DNA of 6,693 bases. Origin: Planctomycetaceae bacterium UBA4655 (GTDB lineage Bacteria; Planctomycetota; Planctomycetia; Pirellulales; UBA1268). The notes beneath the pieces were generated by a model. That model searched no databases and was not told where the DNA came from. It saw nothing but the letters and a program-made list of their open reading frames with translations. Below are positions 1-5,488 of the stretch, piece by piece. How positions within the stretch are numbered: position 1 is the stretch's first letter; the number at the start of each line of letters is the position of its first letter. The position numbers were made by a program, and so were the translations under genes. The stretch lies in the NCBI GenBank assembly GCA_002405515.1, contig DHLZ01000231.1, positions 1 through 6,693 on the forward strand, given 5' to 3'.

Positions 1-15
1 TCACACTCGGCCTGC

Positions 16-20
16 AGGGG
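16..20 (+). promoter_or_regulatory. Possible ribosome binding site for the beta subunit
   Basis: AGGGG ends three bases before ATG 24. The spacing is short for a Shine-Dalgarno site, so it supports this start only modestly. Nothing promoter-like can be judged in the 23 bases available. Confidence 0.4.
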
Positions 21-23
21 AAA

Positions 24-1313
24 ATGTGCGCCTCGGCCGACCTGCTAGGATTCACGGACGCATCGACGACCGGGGCCTGCGGAGCTGAAGCCGTGCACGC
101 GACCGACGAGCCGCCGCTGGATCGATCGACCGCTCGGGAATGGGTCTGGCTGCCGAAGGCGCTCTTCCAGCGGCTCATCGACGCGCTTTCCGCGACGCAC
201 CGTGTCGTCGGGCCGCAGGTGGTCGATGACGCGATCGTGCTGGCGGATCTCACGCGGGCCGAACGACTGCCCGCGGGCATTCTGGACGAGCAGGATGGCG
301 GCCGCTACCGGCTGCGAAACGATCCCGAGGCCGGCTGGTTCGACCACGTCGTCGGGCCGCACTCGCTCAAGAATTTCCTCTTTCCGTCGCGGGAGACGAT
401 CGCGAGCTTCTCGCGGGAAGGTGGCTCCTGGCGGCAGGATGATCCCTCGCCGGCAGAGGAGCGACCGATCGCAGTGATCGGTGCGAGGGGCTGTGACCTC
501 GAGGCCCTCCGCGTGCAGGATCGTGTCTTTCTCGAAGGCGGACATGTCGATCCCGGCTACTCACGACGGCGGCGCGGGCTCTTCGTCGTCGCGGTGAATT
601 GCCGCCGCGCGGCCGCCACCTGCTTCTGCCACTCGATGGGCTCCGGTCCCGCGGCGACGCACTCGTTCGATCTCGCGATCACGGAGCGGGCCGACCGGTT
701 CGCCTGCGAGATCGGCTCGGCCGCCGGCGCGGAGCTGCTCGCGAGGGCGTTCGCCGAGCCGCTCCTCCCCTGCTCCGCCGATGAGATCGAGCAGGTGCGG
801 CGTGTGCCCGAGGACCTCGCTTCGCGGATGCACGCCCGCGAGGCCGTGGCCGGCGAGCCGCGGCCCCGCAGCCTCGACACCGACGGGATCCGCGACCTGC
901 TGTTTTCCAACCTCGAGCATCCGCGATGGGAGGAGGTCGCCACGCGGTGCCTCTCCTGCACCAACTGCACGCTCGTCTGCCCGACCTGTTTCTGCAGTTC
1001 GGTGACGGAGGTGGCCGACCTCTCCGGCGACCGGGTCGACCGCGAGCGACAGTGGGCGAGCTGCTTCACGCTCGACCACGCGCGGATGCACGGCGGCAGC
1101 GTGCGATCGACCACGGCCTCCCGCTACCGGCAGTGGCTCACCCACAAGCTCGCCGGCTGGATCGACCAGTTCGGCAGTTCGGGCTGCACCGGCTGCGGCC
1201 GCTGCATCACCTGGTGCCCGGTGGGGATCGACCTCACGGAGGAGGTCGCGGCGATCCGCGCGACCGATGTCGGCGTCGTGAGGCCTTCCACGCAGCCGGA
1301 CCCGCCGCGATGA
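24..1313 (+). CDS. hydB: Group 3b [NiFe]-hydrogenase (sulfhydrogenase) beta subunit, 2x[4Fe-4S] electron-transfer protein
   Basis: Cytosolic electron-transfer subunit that relays electrons between the flavin subunit (gamma) and the hydrogenase module; the family is related to AsrA of anaerobic sulfite reductase. What is seen: the conserved domain begins near residue 39 (R-E-W-V-W-L-P), then a G-A-R-G-C157-D-L motif, a C200-F-C202-H motif, and two C-terminal ferredoxin motifs, C309-x2-C312-x2-C315-x3-C319-P and C388-x2-C391-x2-C394-x3-C398-P. The second is followed by a short, probably disordered tail. At 429 residues it is longer than archaeal homologues (about 370, from memory), mainly because of the first ~38 residues. 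ATG 24 has an AGGGG three bases upstream, but the frame stays open to the left window edge, so the true start could lie outside; GTG 93 is an internal alternative with no ribosome site. First visible gene of the operon; its stop overlaps the next start in ATGA. Confidence 0.9.
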   Translation: MCASADLLGFTDASTTGACGAEAVHATDEPPLDRSTAREWVWLPKALFQRLIDALSATHRVVGPQVVDDAIVLADLTRAERLPAGILDEQDGGRYRLRNDPEAGWFDHVVGPHSLKNFLFPSRETIASFSREGGSWRQDDPSPAEERPIAVIGARGCDLEALRVQDRVFLEGGHVDPGYSRRRRGLFVVAVNCRRAAATCFCHSMGSGPAATHSFDLAITERADRFACEIGSAAGAELLARAFAEPLLPCSADEIEQVRRVPEDLASRMHAREAVAGEPRPRSLDTDGIRDLLFSNLEHPRWEEVATRCLSCTNCTLVCPTCFCSSVTEVADLSGDRVDRERQWASCFTLDHARMHGGSVRSTTASRYRQWLTHKLAGWIDQFGSSGCTGCGRCITWCPVGIDLTEEVAAIRATDVGVVRPSTQPDPPR

Positions 1314-2242
1314 CCACTTCGACGCCGCTTCCGTCGCCTGCGAACGCGAGTGACCGCGATCCCTGGCGGTCGCACCCGGCGAGGATCGTCCGGATCGCCG
1401 ATGAAATCCCGGGCGTGCGGACCTACGACGTCGCCTTCGAGGAGCCGGCGGTCCGCGACGCCTTTCGCTTCGCTCCCGGGCAGTTCAACATGCTCCACCT
1501 GCCGGGGATCGGCGAGGCGGCGATCTCGATCAGCTCCGACCGGCGTTCTCCTGCGACGCTCTCCCACACGGTCCGCGCGGTCGGCAACGTGACGACCGCG
1601 ATGTCGCGTCTCGTCGAGGGCGAGTCGATCCTCGTCCGCGGGCCCTTCGGCACGCCCTGGCCGCTCGATGGTGTCGCCGATGCGGCCGGCGGCGTGCCCG
1701 GCGTCGTGGAGCCACGGGCGTCCGAGATCGTCTTCGTCGCCGGCGGCCTCGGCCTCGCCTCGCAGCGGAGCGCGATCCTCGAGCTGGCCCACGATCGCGG
1801 CCGCTTCCGCCGGGTCGTCGTGCTCCACGGCGCGAAGACCCCGGGCGGCCTCCTCTACGCCCGCGAATACGACGCCTGGCGGGCCGCGGGGATCGAGGTC
1901 GAACTCGTGGTGAACGATCCTGGCAGCAGTGATCCCGGCGGCAGCCGCGGCTGGCAGGGCTCGATCGGCACCATCCTCACGCTCCTCGAGCGGCTTCCGC
2001 TCGACGCCGCGCGGGCGACGATTCTCTGCTGTGGCCCCGATGCGATGATGGCGGCGGTCGGGAAGCTGGCGGTCGCCCGTGGCGTCGCGGCCGCGCGGGT
2101 GTTTCTCTCGCTCGAGCGCAACATGGCCTGCGCCGTCGGCCACTGCGGCCTCTGCCAGTTCGGCCCCGAGTTCGTCTGCAAGGACGGCCCCGTGTTTCCC
2201 TACGAACGGATCGCGAGATACCTCGCCGTGCCCCGCCTATGA
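1310..2242 (+). CDS. hydG: Group 3b [NiFe]-hydrogenase gamma subunit, FAD/NAD(P)-binding oxidoreductase with C-terminal [2Fe-2S]
   Basis: Diaphorase subunit that exchanges electrons with NAD(P)H; ferredoxin-NADP reductase-like fold, related to AsrB of sulfite reductase and to dihydroorotate dehydrogenase electron-transfer subunits. What is seen in 310 residues: an A-P-G-Q-F-N-M-L strand (55-62), the flavin-binding segment A-I-S-I-S-S (71-76), G-P-F-G (111-114), the nucleotide-binding loop G-G-L-G-L-A (145-150), C-C-G-P-D-A-M-M before the last domain, and a [2Fe-2S] motif C274-x4-C279-x2-C282-x7-C290. The residues after the glycine loop read S-Q-R-S where I recall P-L-R-S in many relatives, a small oddity. 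ATG 1310 overlaps the beta stop in ATGA; the reading frame is open far upstream, but that part overlaps hydB and is a shadow. No strong Shine-Dalgarno is seen, which fits reinitiation. This hydG is unrelated to the radical-SAM HydG of [FeFe]-hydrogenase maturation. Confidence 0.92.
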   Translation: MTTSTPLPSPANASDRDPWRSHPARIVRIADEIPGVRTYDVAFEEPAVRDAFRFAPGQFNMLHLPGIGEAAISISSDRRSPATLSHTVRAVGNVTTAMSRLVEGESILVRGPFGTPWPLDGVADAAGGVPGVVEPRASEIVFVAGGLGLASQRSAILELAHDRGRFRRVVVLHGAKTPGGLLYAREYDAWRAAGIEVELVVNDPGSSDPGGSRGWQGSIGTILTLLERLPLDAARATILCCGPDAMMAAVGKLAVARGVAAARVFLSLERNMACAVGHCGLCQFGPEFVCKDGPVFPYERIARYLAVPRL

Positions 2243-3036
2243 CTTCATCACCACCCACGACGCCGAAGCCCAGGCTCGCCGTGTTCAAGTTCGCCTCGTG
2301 CGACGGCTGCCAGCTCCAGCTGCTCGACGCGCAGGGCAAGCTCCTGGCGATCGCCGACCGCGTGGAGATCGACCACTTCCTCGAGGCGAGGTCGCGGGTC
2401 GTCGGCGGGCCGTGGGACGTGGGGCTCGTCGAGGGATCGATCTCGACGCCCGAGGATGCCGTGCGGATCCGCGAGATCCGTTCGCAGTGCCGGTTCCTCG
2501 TCACGATCGGCGCGTGCGCCACGGCCGGCGGCATCCAGGCGCTCCGCAACTGGGGCCGCATCGACGATTTTCTGGCGAGCGTCTACGCCTCGCCCGCCTA
2601 CATCTCGACGCTCGCCACGAGCACGGCGATCGCCGACCATGTGCCGGTCGATTTCGAGCTGCGGGGCTGCCCGATCGACACCGGCCAGCTCGTCGACCTC
2701 GTCACGGCGTTCGTCCTCGGCCGCAGGCCGAAGGTGCCGGGCCATCCGGTCTGCGTCGAATGCAAGGCCCGCGGCACGGTCTGCGTGGCGGTGGCCCGCG
2801 GCATCCCCTGCCTCGGCCCGGTCACGCAGGCGGGCTGCGGCGCGATCTGCCCCGCGCACTCGCGGGAGTGCTTCGGCTGCTACGGCCCGAGCGAGTCGCC
2901 GAATCTCGTGAGCCTCACCGGCTTCTACGAGCGCGGGGGCGCGTCCCGCGGCGATCTCGTCCGGCTCGTGCGGTCGTTCAACGGCTACGCCCCCGCCTTC
3001 CGCGCCGAAAGCGAACGGCTGGAGGAGGGGCCGTGA
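2239..3036 (+). CDS. hydD: Group 3b [NiFe]-hydrogenase delta (small) subunit, Fe-S cluster relay
   Basis: Small hydrogenase subunit that docks on alpha and carries the Fe-S chain from the NiFe site. What is seen in 265 residues: no signal peptide or Tat motif, so cytosolic as expected for group 3. The proximal cluster ligands are C21-D-G-C24, C93 (T-I-G-A-C-A-T) and C144 (R-G-C-P). A cysteine-rich C-terminal half has C172, C175, C182, C191, C200, C204, C211 and C214, enough for two more clusters, as in the three-cluster small subunits of this group. The length is close to the about 260 residues of the archaeal sulfhydrogenase delta subunit (from memory). ATG 2239 overlaps the gamma stop in ATGA, with no visible ribosome site, so translation is probably coupled to gamma. 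Its own stop overlaps the alpha start. Confidence 0.93.
   Translation: MTSSPPTTPKPRLAVFKFASCDGCQLQLLDAQGKLLAIADRVEIDHFLEARSRVVGGPWDVGLVEGSISTPEDAVRIREIRSQCRFLVTIGACATAGGIQALRNWGRIDDFLASVYASPAYISTLATSTAIADHVPVDFELRGCPIDTGQLVDLVTAFVLGRRPKVPGHPVCVECKARGTVCVAVARGIPCLGPVTQAGCGAICPAHSRECFGCYGPSESPNLVSLTGFYERGGASRGDLVRLVRSFNGYAPAFRAESERLEEGP
3021..3030 (+). promoter_or_regulatory. Strong Shine-Dalgarno for the alpha subunit
   Basis: GGAGGAGGGG lies inside the end of the delta gene, directly before the overlapping GTGA. It decides the GTG start at 3033 over the later in-frame GTG at 3057. It is the only strong ribosome site inside the operon, so the catalytic subunit may be translated partly independently of coupling. 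Confidence 0.7.
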
Positions 3037-4325
3037 GCGTTTCCCGAAAGCTCACCGTGAAATCGCTCACCCGCGTCGAGGGGGAAGGGGCTCTCCGCGT
3101 GAAGGTGGTCGATGGCCGCGTCGAGATCGCCGAGTTCAACATCTACGAGCCGCCGCGGTTCTTCGAGCGGCTGCTCCGCGGCCGGGCGATCCACGAGGTG
3201 CCCGACATCGTGGCGCGGATCTGCGGCATCTGCCCGGTGGCCTATCAGCTCACTGCCTGCCAGGCCCTCGAGAAGGCGATCGGCATCGCCGTCACGCCGG
3301 AGATCCGTCTTCTCCGCCGGCTGCTCTACTGCGGCGAGTGGATCCAGAGCCACGCCCTCCACGTCCACCTCCTCCATGCGCCCGACTTCCTCGGCTACGA
3401 GAGCGGCTTCACGATGGCGGCCGACCATCCGCGGCTGCTCGAACGGGGCTTGCGGCTCAAGGAGATCGGCGGCCGGATCATCGAGGTGATCGGCGGCCGG
3501 ACGGTCCACCCCGTGAACGTCACGGTCGGCGGGTTCTACAAGGCCCCGTCGGCCGCGGCGATCCGGGGGCTCGTGGGCGATCTCGAATGGGGCCTCGCCG
3601 CGGCGATCGAGCTCGTCGGCGAGGTCTCGCAGTTCGATTTTCCTGCGTTCGAACGGGCCTGCGAGCTCGTGTCGCTCGTGCACGAATTCGAGTATCCGAT
3701 GAACGAGGGACGCGTCGCCTCCTCCGCCGGCCTCGACATCCCGGTCGAGGCGTTCGCGGAGCACTTCGAGGAGAGGCAGGTGCCGCACAGCACGGCGCTC
3801 CACTCGGTGCGGCTCCCCGCGGCGACGCCCTACCTCACGGGCCCGGTCGCACGGCTCTCCCTCTGCCGCGAGACGCTTCCGGAGCAGGCCCGTCGTGCGC
3901 TCGATGCCTCGTGGGGTGATCGATCGCTCGACAACCCCTTCGCGAGCATCGTCGCCCGCGGCGTCGAGATCGCGGCGGCGTTCGAGGAGGCGATCGCGAT
4001 CGCGCGGTCCGCCACGGCCGATCTCGCGCGGCCGCGGGTGGAGTTTCAGCCGCGGGCAGGCGCGGGCTCACACGCCACCGAGGCGCCCCGCGGGCTGCTC
4101 TACCATCGGTATCGGCTCGGCGACGACGGGCTCGTGGCCGAGGCCACGATCATTCCGCCTACCTCGCAGAACCAGGCCCAGATCGAGCGGGATCTCGTGG
4201 CGATGCTGCCGGGGGTGCTCTCGCTCGACGATGCCGCCGCCACGCTCGCCTGCGAGCGGCTCATTCGCAGCTACGATCCGTGCATCAGCTGCGCCACGCA
4301 CTTCCTGCGGTTCTCGCGGACGTGA
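3033..4325 (+). CDS. hydA: Group 3b [NiFe]-hydrogenase alpha (large, catalytic) subunit
   Basis: Catalytic subunit carrying the NiFe(CN)2CO site for reversible H2 oxidation, cytosolic. What is seen in 430 residues: the N-terminal R-V-E-G-E-G (14-19), the L1 motif R62-I-C64-G-I-C67-P, and the C-terminal L2 motif D415-P-C417-I-S-C420-A-T-H423. C64, C67, C417 and C420 are the expected metal ligands. After H423 only seven residues remain (F-L-R-F-S-R-T), a short extension of the kind removed by a maturation endopeptidase in this group; no protease or hyp gene is in the window. The length matches the archaeal sulfhydrogenase alpha subunit (about 428, from memory). L1 continues C-P-V-A-Y where many other NiFe groups have His at the Tyr position. 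The GTG start at 3033 overlaps the delta stop and has a strong ribosome site. It is not a [FeFe]-hydrogenase HydA. Confidence 0.95.
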   Translation: MSVSRKLTVKSLTRVEGEGALRVKVVDGRVEIAEFNIYEPPRFFERLLRGRAIHEVPDIVARICGICPVAYQLTACQALEKAIGIAVTPEIRLLRRLLYCGEWIQSHALHVHLLHAPDFLGYESGFTMAADHPRLLERGLRLKEIGGRIIEVIGGRTVHPVNVTVGGFYKAPSAAAIRGLVGDLEWGLAAAIELVGEVSQFDFPAFERACELVSLVHEFEYPMNEGRVASSAGLDIPVEAFAEHFEERQVPHSTALHSVRLPAATPYLTGPVARLSLCRETLPEQARRALDASWGDRSLDNPFASIVARGVEIAAAFEEAIAIARSATADLARPRVEFQPRAGAGSHATEAPRGLLYHRYRLGDDGLVAEATIIPPTSQNQAQIERDLVAMLPGVLSLDDAAATLACERLIRSYDPCISCATHFLRFSRT

Positions 4326-4334
4326 CGGGAATGT

Positions 4335-4351
4335 GAGTGGATGGCCCACTC
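4335..4351 (+). terminator. Weak hairpin after the hydrogenase operon
   Basis: GAGTGG (4335-4340) can pair with CCACTC (4346-4351) across a five-base loop, ten bases after the alpha stop. There is no T-run, so it is at best a weak or factor-assisted terminator or a 3'-end stabilising hairpin. Confidence 0.3.
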
Positions 4352-4352
4352 C

Positions 4353-4593
4353 CCTCTCGGCTTGCGCCTCGGGCTTCCGTATTCAAGCGGGAGTTTCCCC
4401 GCAGGCGAACGCTCTCGCCACCCGGAAGCCCGAGGCGCAGGTTTCCCCGCAGGCGAACGCTCTCGCCACCCGGAAGCCCGAGGCGCAGGTTTCCCCGCAG
4501 GCGAACTCTCTCACCACCCGGAAGCCCGAGGCGCAGGTTTCCCCGCAGGCGAACGCTCTCGCCACCCGGAAGCCCGAGGCGCAAGCCGAGAGG
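4353..4593. repeat. Composite element: tandem repeats enclosed by a perfect 27-bp inverted repeat
   Basis: Bases 4353-4379 are the exact reverse complement of 4567-4593 (core CGGAAGCCCGAGGCGCAAGC on the right arm). The right arm starts inside the last tandem unit at its position 31 and runs nine bases past it, while the left arm is an inverted copy that stands alone. The inner 17 bases of the left arm (4363-4379) can also pair with the matching part of every other unit, the nearest being 4423-4439 across a 43-base loop. A transcript reading through from the hydrogenase operon could therefore fold in several alternative ways. No transposase or target-site duplication is seen. Confidence 0.9.
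4393..4584. repeat. Four tandem copies of a 48-bp unit
   Basis: Units lie at 4393-4440, 4441-4488, 4489-4536 and 4537-4584. Units 1 and 2 are identical. Unit 3 differs by G-to-T at unit position 19 and G-to-A at position 25. Unit 4 differs only in its last base. Each unit begins GTTTCCCCGCAGGCGAACGC and ends with the CGGAAGCCCGAGGCGCAG block. Inside each unit GGCGA and TCGCC can form a small stem, which the unit 3 changes weaken. There are no unique spacers, so it is not a CRISPR array. Confidence 0.95.
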
Positions 4594-4636
4594 AGCGTTG
4601 AGGTTGCCCCGCTCGTTCACTCGATCTGCTGCTGAG

Positions 4637-4667
4637 TTGACGATGCATCGGTGACTCGGCGTATAAT
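4637..4667 (+). promoter_or_regulatory. Candidate sigma-70-type promoter giving a leaderless transcript
   Basis: TTGACG (4637-4642) and a perfect TATAAT (4662-4667) are 19 bases apart, slightly longer than ideal. The -10 box ends seven bases before ATG 4675, so transcription would be expected to begin at or within a few bases of that A. The spacer contains the 10-bp palindrome CGATGCATCG (4641-4650), which overlaps the end of the -35 box and could be an operator. Confidence 0.6.
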
Positions 4668-4674
4668 CAACAGC

Positions 4675-5334
4675 ATGGATCGCAGAATCGCGCGAGGACG
4701 CAAGCTCGGTCTGTGCGAGGCTTCTGCCGAGCGGCTGGCCCGGCTCGAGACGCCCGAGGACGTGCAGGATTTCGTCATCGGGATCCCGATGAACTTCGAG
4801 CCCGACGGCTGGACCGCCTATTCGGTCGAGGGCGTGCTGCGGGAGAACAGGGCCCACTGCATCGAAGCGGCGTTCGTGGCGGCATGCGCCCTCGCGATGG
4901 CGGGCCGGCCGCCGCTTCTGTTGGACATGGGCGCCGCCGAGGGAGACGACGACCACGTCATCGCGGTGTTTCGCCGCGGGCGATACTGGGGCGCGATCTC
5001 CAAGAGCAACGGCCCCTACCTGCGGTTCCGCGATCCGATCTACCGCAACCTCAAGGAGCTCGCCCTTTCCTACTTCTCGGAGTACGTGAAGGACGGCCGG
5101 AAGATGCTGCGGACCTACTCGGTGCCCGTCGACTTGCGCAAGGTCGATCCGGGGCTCTGGGTCACCCGTGAGAAGTCGTGCAAGGAAGTGATCGACATGC
5201 TCACGAACGCCCGGCATTTCAACCTCGTCCCCCGGGGCCAGGAGAGGCGGCTGCGGCGGGTCGACGACATCGAGTCGCGGGCGTTCAAGCTGCCCGAGTA
5301 TGTCGATCCCGCGACCGCGCGCGTCGTCACGTGA
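4675..5334 (+). CDS. Transglutaminase-like superfamily protein, 219 aa, function unknown
   Basis: Not assigned to a named family. What is seen: a soluble protein with no signal peptide or membrane span. Its centre has A-H-C62-I-E-A-A-F at the start of a predicted helix, then D-D-D-H94-V-I-A-V-F, then G-R-Y-W-G-A-I-S109-K-S-N112-G, then F-R-D120-P-I-Y. This Cys, then His on a strand, then a W-containing strand is the order of the transglutaminase / papain-like core. The usual third residue, Asp, is replaced by Ser109 in the simplest alignment, with N112 or D120 as possible substitutes, so activity is uncertain. Start: ATG 4675 is chosen because a TATAAT box ends seven bases before it. The in-frame GTG at 4651 lies upstream of that box and has no ribosome site. 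No Shine-Dalgarno precedes ATG 4675 either, pointing to leaderless translation. Its promoter separates it from the hydrogenase operon. Confidence 0.8.
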   Translation: MDRRIARGRKLGLCEASAERLARLETPEDVQDFVIGIPMNFEPDGWTAYSVEGVLRENRAHCIEAAFVAACALAMAGRPPLLLDMGAAEGDDDHVIAVFRRGRYWGAISKSNGPYLRFRDPIYRNLKELALSYFSEYVKDGRKMLRTYSVPVDLRKVDPGLWVTREKSCKEVIDMLTNARHFNLVPRGQERRLRRVDDIESRAFKLPEYVDPATARVVT

Positions 5335-5341
5335 CGACGCG
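5320..5341. repeat. Perfect 22-bp palindrome spanning the stop codon of the transglutaminase-like gene
   Basis: Each 11-base arm mirrors the other around 5330/5331; the left arm reads CGCGTCGTCAC. It covers the last codons, the TGA (5332-5334) and seven bases beyond. In RNA it could form a strong stem with a minimal loop, serving as a terminator or 3'-end hairpin, though no T-run follows. As DNA it could be a dimer-binding site (central CACGTG). Confidence 0.85.
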
Positions 5342-5362
5342 GTGGCGGCAGGCCGCAGGTCG

Positions 5363-5378
5363 CGGGCCGGCCCGGGCC
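5363..5378. repeat. GC-only overlapping palindromes
   Basis: CGGGCCGGCCCG (5363-5374) overlaps GGCCCGGGCC (5369-5378); both are perfect palindromes. They might contribute to termination after the preceding gene together with the 5320-5341 palindrome, but no T-run follows, and short GC palindromes are common in such GC-rich DNA. Confidence 0.3.
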
Positions 5379-5417
5379 GTTGACGCGGGCGACCGCGGGT
5401 AAAACCGATCCGCAGTC

Positions 5418-5446
5418 TTGAAAATCCCTCGATCGCCGAATATTTT
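5418..5446 (+). promoter_or_regulatory. Candidate promoter for the cytochrome c gene
   Basis: TTGAAA (5418-5423) and TATTTT (5441-5446) are 17 bases apart in the only AT-rich stretch of the region. The expected start of transcription near 5453 would leave a leader of about 36 bases containing a good ribosome site. Confidence 0.45.
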
Positions 5447-5458
5447 TTCGCGAAAAAA
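5443..5458. promoter_or_regulatory. 16-bp palindrome TTTTTTCGCGAAAAAA, possible operator
   Basis: A perfect dyad that overlaps the candidate -10 box and the predicted transcription start, where a bound repressor would block initiation. Six T and six A flank a CGCG centre, a pattern unlike the surrounding GC-rich DNA. It could also be a structural bend or part of a leader hairpin. Confidence 0.4.
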
Positions 5459-5476
5459 GCCCTCGACGAACCGATT

Positions 5477-5480
5477 GGAG
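5477..5480 (+). promoter_or_regulatory. Ribosome binding site of the cytochrome c gene
   Basis: GGAG lies eight bases before ATG 5489, normal spacing. It fixes this start, which is also the one that gives a complete lipoprotein signal peptide. Confidence 0.65.
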
Positions 5481-5488
5481 TCGTCACC

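Larger units (their letters stand above)
4326..4674 (+). other. Intergenic region of 349 bases between hydrogenase operon and next gene
   Basis: No credible gene is seen. It holds, in order, a small hairpin (4335-4351), the left arm of a 27-bp inverted repeat, four 48-bp tandem repeats, the right arm, and a promoter for the following gene. Because 48 is a multiple of three and the unit has no stop in several frames, repeat-derived reading frames appear on both strands. They are low-complexity and have no ribosome sites. Confidence 0.8.

Noticed and set aside
11..24. Resemblance of CCTGCAGGGGAAAA to the reverse complement of the repeat unit start
   Set aside because: It matches only with a one-base insertion over about 13 bases, and can equally be explained as a normal ribosome binding site.
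926..1309. Upstream extension of the gamma reading frame
   Set aside because: It lies inside the beta gene over its first ferredoxin motif. The ATGA overlap at 1310 and the length of homologues favour the shorter gene.
2079..3032. Upstream extension of the alpha reading frame
   Set aside because: It overlaps the whole delta gene. The strong ribosome site before GTG 3033 and the conserved N-terminus set the start.
4393..4584. CRISPR array
   Set aside because: Units abut directly with no unique spacers, and no cas gene is present.
4353..4593. Insertion sequence or transposon ends
   Set aside because: Only 187 bases lie between the arms, no transposase is encoded, and no flanking target duplication is visible, so at most it is a non-autonomous element.
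4341..4601. Repeat proteins on the + strand with a 16-residue period
   Set aside because: Several frames are open at once, the translations have no domain character, and no start has a ribosome site. They are a by-product of a repeat length divisible by three.
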